Of a stretch of 37,142 nucleotides of DNA, positions 37,033-37,142 are shown one piece after another; the first letter of the stretch is position 1, and every line of letters begins with the position of its first letter. The notes under the pieces are model-generated. The model worked only from the letters and a program-made list of their open reading frames with translations. It had not been told where the DNA came from and ran no database searches. The position numbers and the translations under genes were made by a program. Location: positions 1-37,142 of the forward strand of contig JADCIX010000015.1 of assembly GCA_020247545.1 (NCBI GenBank), read 5' to 3'. Origin of the DNA: Rhodocyclaceae bacterium (GTDB lineage Bacteria > Pseudomonadota > Gammaproteobacteria > Burkholderiales > Usitatibacteraceae).

Positions 37033-37142
37033 GCGATTAGCGGCGTAATTCTGCGCCGGTTCTTAGCTCATCGGGAGCCACACTGGCAGGACGTATCTTC
37101 CCCCCTCGAACCAACGAAGGGGTATGGAGTGAACGTCTTGAA
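36969..37142 (+). mobile_element. Left end of an IS21-family insertion sequence
   Basis: TCAAATTCCCCCACC occurs twice with a 25-bp period (36986–37000 and 37011–37025), inside a run of GGCC-containing repeats. Multiple terminal repeats of this kind, read outward as GTGGGGGAATTTGA, are typical of IS21-family ends and bind the transposase. The break in Sir2 similarity suggests the element begins near TGCACCCC at 36969; IS21 ends commonly start with TG. The right part is outside the window. Confidence 0.65.
37129..37142 (+). CDS. istA: Start of istA (IS21-family transposase), partial
   Basis: GTG at 37129 is preceded by GAAGGGG at a 6-nt spacing and encodes VNVL before the window ends. A subgroup of IS21 transposases begins MNVLKP, and the gene would lie at the expected distance (about 160 bp) from the left end. 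Only four codons are visible, so the call depends on the terminal repeats next to it. Confidence 0.45.

Noticed and set aside
23381-37142. CRISPR array, prophage structural genes, or a conjugation system
   Set aside because: No regularly spaced repeats and no capsid, portal, terminase, relaxase or type IV secretion genes are visible in the island part within this window.

Overview
The window looks like chromosome of a betaproteobacterium: priA–hemE–gltD–gltB and argS–SPOR–dsbA are arrangements I associate with Burkholderiales/Rhodocyclales-type genomes, and the protein sequences fit that group. This assignment rests on gene order and protein character only, because no database search was possible.

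Left part (about 1–23,330) is ordinary core chromosome. After the C-terminal remnant of a probable IS30-type transposase (1–126) come minus-strand genes: a methyltransferase, a large acyl-CoA dehydrogenase, a short-chain dehydrogenase, the argS–SPOR protein–dsbA operon, priA, hemE, and the glutamate synthase pair gltB–gltD. From 17,490 the plus strand carries an Ig-repeat lipoprotein and a two-gene envelope-sugar operon: a WecA/MraY-type sugar-phosphate transferase overlapping a membrane-bound WbpM/CapD-type nucleotide-sugar 4,6-dehydratase.

At 23,334–23,380 the 3' 47 nt of a minus-strand tRNA-Arg(CCG) stand alone, without the 5' half. This is what the chromosome-proximal end (attL) of an element integrated at a tRNA looks like. 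Everything to the right (23,381 to the end) is read as cargo of an integrated island whose far end, with the intact tRNA, lies outside the window. The first island gene encodes a 1706-residue protein that appears to contain three tandem tyrosine-recombinase-like domains. Only the C-terminal one keeps a near-complete catalytic set. It overlaps a 290-aa gene of unknown function, so the two probably form one translationally coupled module.

The rest of the island (29,869–37,032) is built around ADP-ribose and NAD chemistry. It contains a Macro-like protein and an ADP-ribosylglycohydrolase (minus strand), divergent from an NrtR-type regulator with a degenerate Nudix box and a winged helix, and a zinc-binding Sir2-family protein with an unrecognised 170-aa N-terminal domain. 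Interspersed are two GIY-YIG-like proteins (one with a coiled coil and membrane segments), a DUF3293 protein and four small genes of unknown function. A perfect short dyad overlaps the -10 of the promoter between the regulator and the Macro-like gene, suggesting local NAD-responsive control. The Sir2 gene is interrupted near its 3' end by the left end of an IS21-family element, whose istA begins at the window edge.

The two things most worth a second look are the single-polypeptide triple recombinase with its partner at a tRNA-Arg site, and the mobile NAD/ADP-ribose cluster.
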